Below the pieces are notes generated by a model. It saw only the letters and a program-made list of their open reading frames with translations, was not told the origin of the DNA and searched no databases. Shown here piece by piece: positions 1 to 6,557 of a stretch of DNA of 11,410 nt (position 1 is its first letter; each line of letters begins with the position of its first letter). The DNA is from VGBK01 sp964354255 (GTDB taxonomy: Bacteria > Actinomycetota > Acidimicrobiia > Spongiisociales > UBA11373), in contig CAYGYX010000060.1 of NCBI GenBank assembly GCA_964354255.1, forward strand, positions 1 through 11,410. The letters run 5' to 3'. The position numbers and the translations under genes were made by a program.

Positions 1-8
1 GGTGGGCC

Positions 9-791
9 TCACCGGCGCCGCCGGATCGCCCAGGCGGCGAGCAGCGATGTCCCCACCGTCCAGGCCCCGAGCACCACGTAGGAGCCCCAGGCTGACTCCA
101 CCAGCCCATCGGTGAGAGCGTCGCGCACGACGTTGGCCATGTGCCAGAAGGGGAGCACCCGGTGGGCGGCGGCCAGCCACCCCGGAAAGTTCTCGATGGG
201 GAACGCGATGGGGGAGAACATCAGCACCACGAAGATCACCAGGTTGGTGATCACGTTGGTGATGCCGGGGTCGGGCACGGCGTGGCCGATTCCGAAGCCG
301 ACTGAGGCCGACATGAGCGAGGCGAGCAACACCGCCGGCACCACCCAGAGGGAGACGCGGAGGTCGAGGTCGTAGCGCCAGCCGGCCACGGCGAGGCTGA
401 CGGCGAAGCCGGGGACGGCCAGCATCGTGAAGATGGTGAACGACGACGCGGCGGTGGCGGTGCGCGGCACCGGCAGCGACCACATGAAATCGTAGGTGTC
501 CTCGATCTTGCGGACGGCGATCAGACCGGGGAGCAGGGCCATGCCGAGAGGGATCACCGCCAGGGTGGGTGCCCCGGTGGCCAGGAAGGTGGCCGCCGCC
601 GGCGGCATGTCGCCCAGGTAGAACCCGTAGATGAGCGCCATGCCTGCCCCCATGAGCACCTGCACCAGCAGGAACGGGAGCATCCAGCCCCGGGAAGAGG
701 CGAGGTCGAAGCGCAGCATGGCCCGATAGCCGGCCAGCCAGTAGCCGGCTCCGCGACGCAGGGCGGTGGGGGTCAGGGCGAGGGTCGTCAA
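9..791 (-). CDS. ABC-2 type exporter permease, second of tandem pair (260 aa)
   Basis: Probable membrane subunit of an ABC exporter. About six hydrophobic segments are visible, near residues 36-57, 70-92, 112-137, 148-170, 178-198 and 237-256. There is no large extracytoplasmic domain, and the C-terminus is arginine-rich and probably cytoplasmic. It is a clear paralogue of the upstream permease. Shared landmarks are LRRG-GYW near the N-terminus, TYDF-WSLPVPR (99-110), RYDLDL (139-144), FSPI-FP (192-198) and PGWLAA (203-208). The start is TTG at 791. It is supported by N-terminal alignment with the paralogue and by a GGAGGGG ribosome site 5 nt upstream. Only 1 nt separates it from the upstream stop, so translation is probably coupled to that gene and to the ATPase before it. 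It is complete, with TGA at 11-9. The substrate is unknown; the ABC-2 assignment rests on operon context and fold pattern. Confidence 0.85.
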   Translation of the reverse strand: MTTLALTPTALRRGAGYWLAGYRAMLRFDLASSRGWMLPFLLVQVLMGAGMALIYGFYLGDMPPAAATFLATGAPTLAVIPLGMALLPGLIAVRKIEDTYDFMWSLPVPRTATAASSFTIFTMLAVPGFAVSLAVAGWRYDLDLRVSLWVVPAVLLASLMSASVGFGIGHAVPDPGITNVITNLVIFVVLMFSPIAFPIENFPGWLAAAHRVLPFWHMANVVRDALTDGLVESAWGSYVVLGAWTVGTSLLAAWAIRRRR

Positions 792-792
792 C

Positions 793-1572
793 TCAGCCCC
801 TCCGCCCGAGGACGGCCGCCGTCACCCCCACCGATGCCACTGCCCAGGCGCCGAGCACCAGGTAGGAGCGGGTCAGGTCGTCGATCACCCCGACCGTGAG
901 CCCGGCCCGGACCGTGTCGGCCATGGGAGCCAGGGGGAGCCAGCGGTGGAGGGCCGCCAGCCAGCCCGGGAGCTGGTCGGCCGGGAAGTTGATGGGGGAG
1001 AAGCCGATGATCACGAAGATGAGCAGCTGGGTGATCGCCCCGATGAGCATGGGATTCCCCAGCGCATGGGCCAGGGCGTAGCCGATCATCGTGCCGGTGA
1101 ACATGGTGAGCAGCACCGCCGGCACCACCGCCGGTGAGACGTGCAGGTCCAGGTCGTAGCGGAGCAGGGCCACTGCCAGGGCCACGGCCATGCCGGGGAG
1201 GCCGAGGATGAGATTGGTGGTGACCCAGGCGAGAGCGGCGGTGGTGCGTGGCACGGGCAGGGACCAGAGGAAGTCGTAGGTCTGCTCCGCCTTCTGCTGG
1301 GCGATCAGCTGCGGGCCCAGCACCAGGCCGACGGTGACCAGGGTGATCACCAGCACGCCGGTGGAGACGAAGAGAGCCGCCCGCGGCGGCACCTGCCCGA
1401 AGAAGAGGCCGAGGGCGAGCACGAACCCGGCCCCGGAGAGGATCTGCACCATGATCGTGACCGGGAGCACCAGGCGCAGGCTGGTCATCTCCCAGCGGAT
1501 CATCATGCGGTAGGAGCGCCACCAGTACCCGAGGCCGCGACGCAGCTCTACCGGCGGGGCGAGCGCGGTCAT
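793..1572 (-). CDS. ABC-2 type exporter permease, first of tandem pair (259 aa)
   Basis: Probable membrane subunit of an ABC exporter that pairs with the ATPase encoded just upstream, and probably with the following paralogue as a heterodimer. About six membrane segments are visible, near residues 34-57, 66-91, 112-137, 148-170, 176-195 and 236-255. Motifs shared with the paralogue include TYDFLWSLPVPR (98-109), RYDLDL (138-143), FSPINFP (191-197) and PGWLAA (202-207). The start ATG (1572-1570) overlaps the TGA of the ATPase gene by 4 nt (ATGA). GGAGAAG lies 7 nt upstream of it. A longer open frame continues upstream to 2130, but it runs antiparallel-in-register through the ATPase gene and is a GC-rich shadow. 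The transported compound cannot be inferred. Confidence 0.87.
   Translation of the reverse strand: MTALAPPVELRRGLGYWWRSYRMMIRWEMTSLRLVLPVTIMVQILSGAGFVLALGLFFGQVPPRAALFVSTGVLVITLVTVGLVLGPQLIAQQKAEQTYDFLWSLPVPRTTAALAWVTTNLILGLPGMAVALAVALLRYDLDLHVSPAVVPAVLLTMFTGTMIGYALAHALGNPMLIGAITQLLIFVIIGFSPINFPADQLPGWLAALHRWLPLAPMADTVRAGLTVGVIDDLTRSYLVLGAWAVASVGVTAAVLGRRG
797..803 (-). promoter_or_regulatory. Ribosome binding site deciding a TTG start
   Basis: Read on the minus strand this is GGAGGGG, 5 nt upstream of the TTG at 791-789. It lies inside the 3' end of the preceding permease gene. No ATG or GTG at this point would give an N-terminus matching the paralogue, so this site supports the rare TTG initiation codon. 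Confidence 0.6.
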
Positions 1573-2522
1573 TCGGAAGCTTCTCCGCCGGCCTCGACGT
1601 CGCCGGTCAGGCGGATGTAGACGTCCTCCAGGGTCGGGGCGCCGAGGGCGTACTCCTCGGCGAGGCCGAGGCCGATCAGCTCCTGGGCCCAGCCGATGGC
1701 GTGGGCGGCCTCGGCCTCGGCGATCACGGTCATGAGGTTGTGGCCCACCCGGGTGTGGTGCCGGACGAAGGTGGGCAGCTCGGGGGTCTCCGATCGGGGA
1801 ACCAGCATCACCTGGAGGCGCAGGCGGCCGCGGTCCTCCGCCTTGAGGGAAGAGGGGGTGCCCTCGGCGAGCAGGCGCCCCCGGTCGATGACGGCGAGGC
1901 GGTCCACCGCCCTCTCTGCCTCCGCGACGTTGTGAGTGACGAGCAACACCGCCACCCCGGCGTCCCCGAGGCGGCGCACCTCCTGCCAGAGCAGACGGCG
2001 TCGCAGCGGGTCGACGTCGTTGGTGGGCTCGTCGAGCACCACCACCCGGCCCGGGCACACCGTCACCATGGCGAAGCCGACCAGGCGGCGCACCCCGCCG
2101 GAGAGCCGGGCTCCCAGAGTGCTGCGCCACTCGCCGATGTCGAGGGCCTCGATCAGCTCGTCCCGCCGGCGGGCCACGCTCGCGGCGTCGCCCCCTCGGA
2201 TCATCCCGGTGATGTCGATGGCCTCGCGGGCCCGGAAAGAGGCGATCGGCATCTGCGCCTGGGGGAGATAGGAGCAGAGCTGGCGGGCGGCGTCGGGGTC
2301 TGCCACCAGGTCGTGGGGGCCGAGGGTGATCGTCCCGGCATCGGGGGCGAGCAGGCCGATGACCTGCTTCACCAGGGTGCTCTTGCCGGCACCGTTGGGG
2401 CCGAGCAGTCCGTACACCTCGCCCGGCTCCACCGTGAGGGTGATGCCGTCGTTGGCCCGCACCTTCTGGTTGAAGACCTTGACCAGGTCTCGGACCCGCA
2501 GAGACCAGTCGTGCCCGTCCAT
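1569..2522 (-). CDS. ABC transporter ATP-binding protein (317 aa)
   Basis: Cytoplasmic nucleotide-binding subunit that powers the two downstream permeases. All ATPase motifs are present: Walker A GPNGAGKST (41-49), Q-loop Gln88, signature LSGGV (140-144), Walker B VVVLDEP (160-166) with catalytic Glu165, D-loop around 168-171, and H-loop His197. Residues about 225-317 form the C-terminal accessory region usual in drug/lipid/antibiotic-type ABC-2 exporters. It ends with a typical PTLEDVYIRLTG segment (296-307). The start chosen is ATG at 2522, with GAGGGAGG 8 nt upstream. An in-frame extension to 2669 would run into the divergent gene and is Pro/Ser-rich non-domain sequence. It is the first gene of a minus-strand three-gene operon, divergent from a second ABC operon. 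The specific substrate is unknown. Confidence 0.93.
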   Translation of the reverse strand: MDGHDWSLRVRDLVKVFNQKVRANDGITLTVEPGEVYGLLGPNGAGKSTLVKQVIGLLAPDAGTITLGPHDLVADPDAARQLCSYLPQAQMPIASFRAREAIDITGMIRGGDAASVARRRDELIEALDIGEWRSTLGARLSGGVRRLVGFAMVTVCPGRVVVLDEPTNDVDPLRRRLLWQEVRRLGDAGVAVLLVTHNVAEAERAVDRLAVIDRGRLLAEGTPSSLKAEDRGRLRLQVMLVPRSETPELPTFVRHHTRVGHNLMTVIAEAEAAHAIGWAQELIGLGLAEEYALGAPTLEDVYIRLTGDVEAGGEASE

Positions 2523-2623
2523 GGATGCTGCCTCCCTCGGGGCCGGGGTGGAGGATAGGGCCACCGTCGGCACCGGATAGCTGGGCCGACTAGCTTGAGT
2601 GGCCGGCGAGGGAAGAGGTCGGG
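2523..2623. promoter_or_regulatory. Divergent intergenic region between two ABC exporter operons
   Basis: This 101-bp space must hold the promoters of both operons. On the minus strand, TATCCT (2557-2552) is a plausible -10 that would place the transcript start near 2545, upstream of the GAGGGAGG site (2538-2531). On the plus strand, TAGCTT (2591-2596) is a plausible -10 upstream of GAGGGAAGAGG (2608-2618) and the ATG at 2624. Neither has a convincing -35 hexamer, and no clear operator palindrome was found. The exact promoter calls are weak; the Shine-Dalgarno sites are strong. Confidence 0.4.
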
Positions 2624-3568
2624 ATGGAACGCCGCCTGGTGCTGGAGGCCCGGGGCCTGCGCAAGGCATTCAAGGATCTGGTCGCGGTCAAGGACGTCTC
2701 CTTCCACATCGCCGAGGGGGAGACTTACGGTCTGCTCGGCCCCAACGGCGCCGGGAAGACCACCACCATCTCCATGGTCTGCGGCCTGCTCGAGCGCGAC
2801 GCCGGGGAGGTGCAGGTCGACGGCCGGGAGATCACCACGAGGTCCACCGAGGCCAAGGCGGCCATCGGCTATGTGCCCCAGGACATCGCCATCTACCCCG
2901 ACCTCACCGCCCGGGAGAACCTCGTCTTCTTCGGCAGTCTGTACGGGATGAGCGGCAAGCACCTGGCCGCCCGGGTCGACGAGGTCCTCGAGACCATCGG
3001 GCTCAAGGAGCGGGCCAAGGACCGCGCGGTCGAGTTCTCCGGGGGCATGAAGCGCCGCCTGAACATCGGCATTGGTTTGTTGCACAAGCCCCGCCTCCTC
3101 ATGCTCGACGAGCCCACGGTGGGCGTCGACCCGCAGAGCCGCAACGCCATCCTGGAGAGCGTCGAGCGGCTGAGCGCCGAGGGGATGGCGGTGCTCTACA
3201 CCACCCACTACATGGAGGAAGCCGAGCGCCTCTGCGACCGGGTGGCCATTATCGACGAGGGCGAGATCAAGGCCGAGGGCACCCGGGCCGAGTTGGTCCG
3301 CCTGGTGGGGGAGCGGGATAAGGTCCGACTGGGGGCGTCGGGCAACCTGCTGGCGGCCCTGGCCGCCCTGCAGGCCGTGCCCGGTGTAGAGAGCGCCTCC
3401 ATCGGCGAGGAGCGCCTCGACCTGATCCTCGATGGCGCCGACCGGGCCCTGCCCGCCCTGCTGGGGGCGGCGGCCGGCGCCGGGGTATCCGTCCATTCGG
3501 TGGAGGTGGAGGAGCCCAACTTGGAGGCGGTGTTCCTCCATCTGACCGGCAAGGCGCTGCGGGACTAG
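2624..3568 (+). CDS. ABC transporter ATP-binding protein (314 aa)
   Basis: Cytoplasmic ATPase of the second exporter. Walker A is GPNGAGKTT (39-47), Q-loop is Gln86, signature is FSGGMKRR (138-145), Walker B is LLMLDEP (158-164) with Glu163, and H-loop is His195 within TTHYMEEAE. Residues about 230-314 are a small alpha/beta accessory domain ending PNLEAVFLHLTG, usual for ATPases of ABC-2 multidrug or antibiotic-type exporters. A purine-rich ribosome site GAGGGAAGAGG (2608-2618) ends 5 nt before the ATG. The gene is followed after 2 nt by the first of two ABC-2 permeases, so the three genes form one unit. By family analogy, systems with one ATPase and two such permeases include linearmycin-type resistance exporters. 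That is an analogy of layout only and does not assign a substrate. Confidence 0.94.
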   Translation: MERRLVLEARGLRKAFKDLVAVKDVSFHIAEGETYGLLGPNGAGKTTTISMVCGLLERDAGEVQVDGREITTRSTEAKAAIGYVPQDIAIYPDLTARENLVFFGSLYGMSGKHLAARVDEVLETIGLKERAKDRAVEFSGGMKRRLNIGIGLLHKPRLLMLDEPTVGVDPQSRNAILESVERLSAEGMAVLYTTHYMEEAERLCDRVAIIDEGEIKAEGTRAELVRLVGERDKVRLGASGNLLAALAALQAVPGVESASIGEERLDLILDGADRALPALLGAAAGAGVSVHSVEVEEPNLEAVFLHLTGKALRD

Positions 3569-3570
3569 CC

Positions 3571-4752
3571 GTGTCGGTCCTCCTCATCGCCCTGAAGGAC
3601 ATCCGCCAGCGGCTGCGAGACCGCAGCTTCTACCTGTGGGGGATCGCCGCTCCCTTCGGGCTGGCAGCCATTTTCAGCCTGGTGTTCGGCGGCCTCAGCT
3701 CCGGCAGGATGGACTTCTCTTACGCCGTGGCCGACGAAGACGGGGGGCCCACCGCCCGCGCCTTCGTCGAGCAGGTACTCGGGCTGCTCGACGCCGAAGG
3801 GGCGTTCAACATCCAGGAGGTCGGGTCCGCCTCGGAGGCGCGCGCCCTGGCCGAGGAGGCCAAAGTCGACGCCGCCTTCGTGATCCCTCCCGGCTTCTCG
3901 GCCGCGGCGGCGGAGAACGGCACCTCGGCCATCCTGGTAGTGGCCAACGTGGACAGTCCCATCGCCGGAGAGGTGGGGCGCGCCGTGGCCGGGCAGTTCG
4001 TCGGCGAGATCAACGCGGTGGGGACCGCCCTGGGGACCTACTTCGGGGTGCTCGGCCGGGAGCCGGAGCCGGGGGAGGCGGAGGCGCTGGTAGAGGCGGC
4101 TATGGCCGTCCCCAGCCCGCTCAGCCTGCGCGATGTGCCGGCGGCCTCCAAGGAGCTGTCGGCGAAGACGTTCTACGCCGCCTCGATGGCGATCCTCTTC
4201 ATCTTCCTCACCGTCCAATTCGGGGTGCTCGGCCTGCTCGAGGAGCGCCAGAACGGCACCATGGGCCGCCTCCTGGCTGCCCCCATCTCCCGCCGGTCGA
4301 TCGTCGCGGGCAAGGCGCTCACCTCCTTCCTCCTCGGCCTGGTGAGCATGGCGGTGCTGGTGGTGGGCTCGACCCTGCTGCTGGGGGCCGAGTGGGGCAA
4401 CTCGCTGGGGGTGGCCATCCTGGTGCTGGCCGGGGTGATCGCGGCGATGGGGGTCATGTTCGTGGTGGCCGCCCTGGCCCGGACGCCAGAACAGGCGGGG
4501 AACCTCCAGGCCATCATCGCTTTCGTGCTCGCCATGCTCGGCGGGTGCTTCTTTCCCGTCGCCCAGGCCGGCGGCCTGCTGGAGACGATGAGTCTGTTCA
4601 CGCCCCACGCCTGGTTCCTGCGGGGCCTGGGCGACCTGGCCGCCGGCGGCAGCCTGGGCAGCGTCTTCCCCGCCGCCCTCTACGTGGCTCTCTTCGGCGT
4701 GATCACCGGGGGGTTGGCCCAGCTCCGCATCGGCAAGGTGCTGGCGCCGTGA
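3571..4752 (+). CDS. ABC-2 type exporter permease with large extracytoplasmic domain (393 aa)
   Basis: Membrane half-subunit of the second exporter. An N-terminal cytoplasmic stretch (about 1-20) leads to one membrane helix (about 21-42). A soluble extracytoplasmic domain follows (about 43-195), then a C-terminal membrane block (about 202-388, five or six helices). The cytoplasmic EERQNGTMGRLLAAP segment (224-238), between the first two helices of that block, is the classic ABC-2 coupling motif; LFTPHAWF (342-349) is also typical. The start is GTG at 3571, 2 nt after the ATPase stop, with no strong ribosome site, so translation is probably coupled. Its last codons overlap the start of the next permease by 4 nt. 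It probably forms a heterodimer with that protein. The substrate is unknown. Confidence 0.9.
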   Translation: MSVLLIALKDIRQRLRDRSFYLWGIAAPFGLAAIFSLVFGGLSSGRMDFSYAVADEDGGPTARAFVEQVLGLLDAEGAFNIQEVGSASEARALAEEAKVDAAFVIPPGFSAAAAENGTSAILVVANVDSPIAGEVGRAVAGQFVGEINAVGTALGTYFGVLGREPEPGEAEALVEAAMAVPSPLSLRDVPAASKELSAKTFYAASMAILFIFLTVQFGVLGLLEERQNGTMGRLLAAPISRRSIVAGKALTSFLLGLVSMAVLVVGSTLLLGAEWGNSLGVAILVLAGVIAAMGVMFVVAALARTPEQAGNLQAIIAFVLAMLGGCFFPVAQAGGLLETMSLFTPHAWFLRGLGDLAAGGSLGSVFPAALYVALFGVITGGLAQLRIGKVLAP

Positions 4753-4766
4753 GGAAGGTGCTGGCG
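4735..4766 (+). repeat. 12-bp direct repeat at the junction of two permease genes
   Basis: AAGGTGCTGGCG occurs at 4735-4746 and again at 4755-4766, one copy on each side of the overlapping stop/start. It encodes Lys-Val-Leu-Ala both at the C-terminus of the upstream permease and at the N-terminus of the downstream one. It may be chance or a trace of local duplication. The first copy's AAGGTG also sits 8 nt before the downstream GTG start and may act as its ribosome site. Confidence 0.6.
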
Positions 4767-5924
4767 ATCGGCTGGGCGAACACCAAGCGCTTCCTGCGCG
4801 AGCGCTCCAACATCTTCTTCGTCTTTGTGTTCCCCATCCTGCTCATCCTGCTGCTGGGGATGATGTACGGCGGGGGCTTTGATGCCAAGGTCGGGGTGTA
4901 CATGGCCGGCGACGGGGGCCAGCTCGCCGCCGATCTGGTGGAGGCCCTCGACGATCTCGAGGACGTCGATGTGGTCACCTACGACTCGCAAGCCGCGCTG
5001 ACCGAGGCGGTGCAGCGGGCGCGGGTGACGGCCGGCGTGCTCGTCCCGGAGGGTTACGACGACGCGCTGATGGGCGGTGGGTCGGCCGAGGTCGGCCTCG
5101 TCACCCGGCCGAGCGACCAGAACGGCATGCTCGCCCGGGAGGCGGTCCGCGACGTCGTCGCTCGCCAGGCGGCTCCGATCCGGGCGGCCCGCTTCGCCGT
5201 CGATCAGGGGGTCCCTTCCTTCGCCCAGGCCCTGGTCGTGGGGCAGATCGTGGCCGAGCGGGAGGCCGCCATCCGGGTCACTTACTCGCAGGCCGGTGAG
5301 TCCGTCTTCGAGGACTTCAGCAAACTGGGCACTTTCGACCTGGGGGCATCCCAGGAACTGGTGCTCTTCATGTTCCTGACCTCGTTGACGGCGGCCGCCG
5401 ACCTCATCCTCACCCGGAAGCTCGGGGTGGCCCGGCGCATGCTGTCCACCCCCACCTCCACCGGGGTGATCGTCGGGGGTGAGGTGGCCGGGCGTTTCGG
5501 GGTGGCCCTGGTCCAGGGGGTCTACATCATGGTGGGCACCCTGTTGCTCTTCGGGGTGAACTGGGGGGATCCGCTCGGGGCCGTCGCCATCCTGGTGGCC
5601 TTCGCCCTGGTCGGCTCGGGCGCCGCCATGCTCTCGGGGGCGCTGTTCCGCAACGAGCAGCAGGCCGGCGGGATCGGGGTGCTGCTCGGCCTGGGGCTGG
5701 CGGCGATCGGTGGGGCTATGGCGCCGATCGAGGTGTTCCCCGACTCCGTGAAGACCCTCGCCCTCTTCACCCCGCACGCCTGGGCCATCGATGCTTTCAG
5801 CGAATTGGTGCGTCGCGACGGCGGGTTCCTCGACATCCTGCCCCAGTTGGGGGTGCTGATCGCCTTCGCCGTCGTCTTGATGGCGCTAGCCACCTGGCGC
5901 CTGCACCGGGTGCTCACCCGCTGA
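4749..5924 (+). CDS. ABC-2 type exporter permease, partner of preceding permease (391 aa)
   Basis: Second membrane half-subunit of the plus-strand exporter, with the same architecture as its neighbour. It has a short cytoplasmic N-terminus, one helix (about 21-41, rich in Phe/Leu/Ile with PILLILLLGMM), an extracytoplasmic domain (about 45-200) and a C-terminal membrane block. The coupling-like segment LTRKLGVARRMLSTP and the LFTPHAWAIDAF motif parallel those of the partner. The start is the GTG at 4749, overlapping the upstream TGA (GTGA, 4 nt). The frame stays open far upstream, but that is the shadow of the preceding gene. A second GTG at 4758 is possible but has no well-spaced ribosome site. 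The gene is complete, and its stop is directly followed by the assembly gap, so any further operon genes are hidden. Confidence 0.9.
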   Translation: MRKVLAIGWANTKRFLRERSNIFFVFVFPILLILLLGMMYGGGFDAKVGVYMAGDGGQLAADLVEALDDLEDVDVVTYDSQAALTEAVQRARVTAGVLVPEGYDDALMGGGSAEVGLVTRPSDQNGMLAREAVRDVVARQAAPIRAARFAVDQGVPSFAQALVVGQIVAEREAAIRVTYSQAGESVFEDFSKLGTFDLGASQELVLFMFLTSLTAAADLILTRKLGVARRMLSTPTSTGVIVGGEVAGRFGVALVQGVYIMVGTLLLFGVNWGDPLGAVAILVAFALVGSGAAMLSGALFRNEQQAGGIGVLLGLGLAAIGGAMAPIEVFPDSVKTLALFTPHAWAIDAFSELVRRDGGFLDILPQLGVLIAFAVVLMALATWRLHRVLTR

Positions 5925-6024
5925 NNNNNNNNNNNNNNNNNNNNNNNNNNNNNNNNNNNNNNNNNNNNNNNNNNNNNNNNNNNNNNNNNNNNNNNNNNNN
6001 NNNNNNNNNNNNNNNNNNNNNNNN
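5925..6024. other. Assembly gap (100 N)
   Basis: Exactly 100 undetermined bases, the usual placeholder for a scaffold join of unknown size. It begins directly after the stop codon of the last ABC permease. It ends 35 bp before the regulator's start codon and cuts off that gene's presumed -35 region. Gene adjacency across it is not evidence of a functional link. Confidence 0.98.
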
Positions 6025-6044
6025 CGGCGCCGGCGGGGGTGCCC

Positions 6045-6050
6045 TAGAAT
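6045..6050 (+). promoter_or_regulatory. Predicted -10 box of a leaderless promoter
   Basis: TAGAAT fits the TAnnnT pattern of sigma70/SigA-type -10 elements. It ends 9 nt before the ATG at 6060, so transcription would start at or within a few bases of the start codon. No Shine-Dalgarno sequence lies between box and ATG, which supports a leaderless mRNA. The matching -35 position falls in or beside the N gap and cannot be read. Confidence 0.55.
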
Positions 6051-6052
6051 TG

Positions 6053-6068
6053 TTTAGGCATGCCTAAA
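6053..6068. promoter_or_regulatory. Perfect 16-bp palindrome, predicted DtxR/MntR-type operator
   Basis: TTTAGGCATGCCTAAA is a perfect inverted repeat whose centre (6060/6061) lies in the ATG of the regulator gene. The TTTAGG half-sites resemble the TTAGG-type half-sites of known DtxR/IdeR operators and the AT-flanked palindromes of MntR-like repressors. It sits just after the predicted -10 and covers the predicted transcript start. A bound repressor would therefore block its own operon. The palindrome is directly seen; the binding protein is inferred from the adjacent gene. Confidence 0.75.
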
Positions 6069-6557
6069 GATTCTGTCGCCGCCGCCGACGACCCTCTTTC
6101 CATGTCCGGAGGCACCACCCCCAGCGAGGAGATGTACCTCATCACGGTGGCCATGGCCGAGGAGGAGGGCCGGGAGGGACCGCTCCCGCTGGCCTCGCTG
6201 GCGCAGGCTCTGTCGATCTCCCCGGCCTCGGCCAACCAGATGGTGTGGCGGCTGGCCGACCGGGGGCTGGTCGCTTACCACCCCTACCGCGGTGTGCTCC
6301 TCACTGCAGCCGGCAGGGCGGCCGCCCAGCGGGTGCTGCGCGGGCGCCGGCTGTGGGCGAGCTTCCTGGAGGAGCACCTGGGCTTCGGGGTGGAGGAGGC
6401 TGACGCCCTGGCCTGTGACTACGAGCACCTGACGCCTCCCCGGGTGGCCGACCGGCTCGAGGCGTTCCTCGACCGGGCCGGGGGCCCGGCGGCAGCCAGC
6501 CGGCCGGCCGCTTCCTCCCGGAGGGCGGAAGGCATCGGGGGTGGGAGACCCCGATGA
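6060..6557 (+). CDS. DtxR/MntR-family metal-dependent transcriptional repressor, short form (165 aa)
   Basis: Cytoplasmic DNA-binding metal sensor. Residues about 20-82 form the winged helix-turn-helix. The recognition helix SPASANQMVWRL (54-65) has Gln60 at the position of the DNA-contacting Gln43 of DtxR. Residues about 85-142 form the metal-binding dimerisation domain. By my manual alignment to DtxR, the primary metal ligands are kept: Met25 (M10), Cys119 (C102), Glu122 (E105) and His123 (H106). Ancillary-site His79 is replaced by Arg96, and Glu83 and His98 also appear lost. There is no C-terminal SH3-like domain, only an Ala/Arg/Gly-rich tail (about 143-165). The start ATG 6060 has no ribosome site but fits a leaderless transcript; Met15 at 6102 is an alternative. 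The gene overlaps the FeoB-like gene by 4 nt. Whether it senses iron or manganese is undecided. Confidence 0.88.
   Translation: MPKDSVAAADDPLSMSGGTTPSEEMYLITVAMAEEEGREGPLPLASLAQALSISPASANQMVWRLADRGLVAYHPYRGVLLTAAGRAAAQRVLRGRRLWASFLEEHLGFGVEEADALACDYEHLTPPRVADRLEAFLDRAGGPAAASRPAASSRRAEGIGGGRPR

Noticed and set aside
793..2130. Long minus-strand frame extending the first permease to 445 codons
   Set aside because: The upstream part overlaps the ATPase gene in another frame and is Arg/Gly/Pro-rich low-complexity sequence. The ATG at 1572 with its ribosome site and the match to the paralogue define the real start.
2523..2669. N-terminal extension of the minus-strand ATPase
   Set aside because: It would overlap the divergent ATPase gene. 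It is Pro/Ser-rich, outside the domain, and the ATG at 2522 has a strong ribosome site.
3636..5924. Single 762-codon open frame covering both plus-strand permeases
   Set aside because: The first 371 codons are an Arg/Gly-rich shadow of the upstream permease in another frame. Real permease sequence begins at the GTG at 4749.
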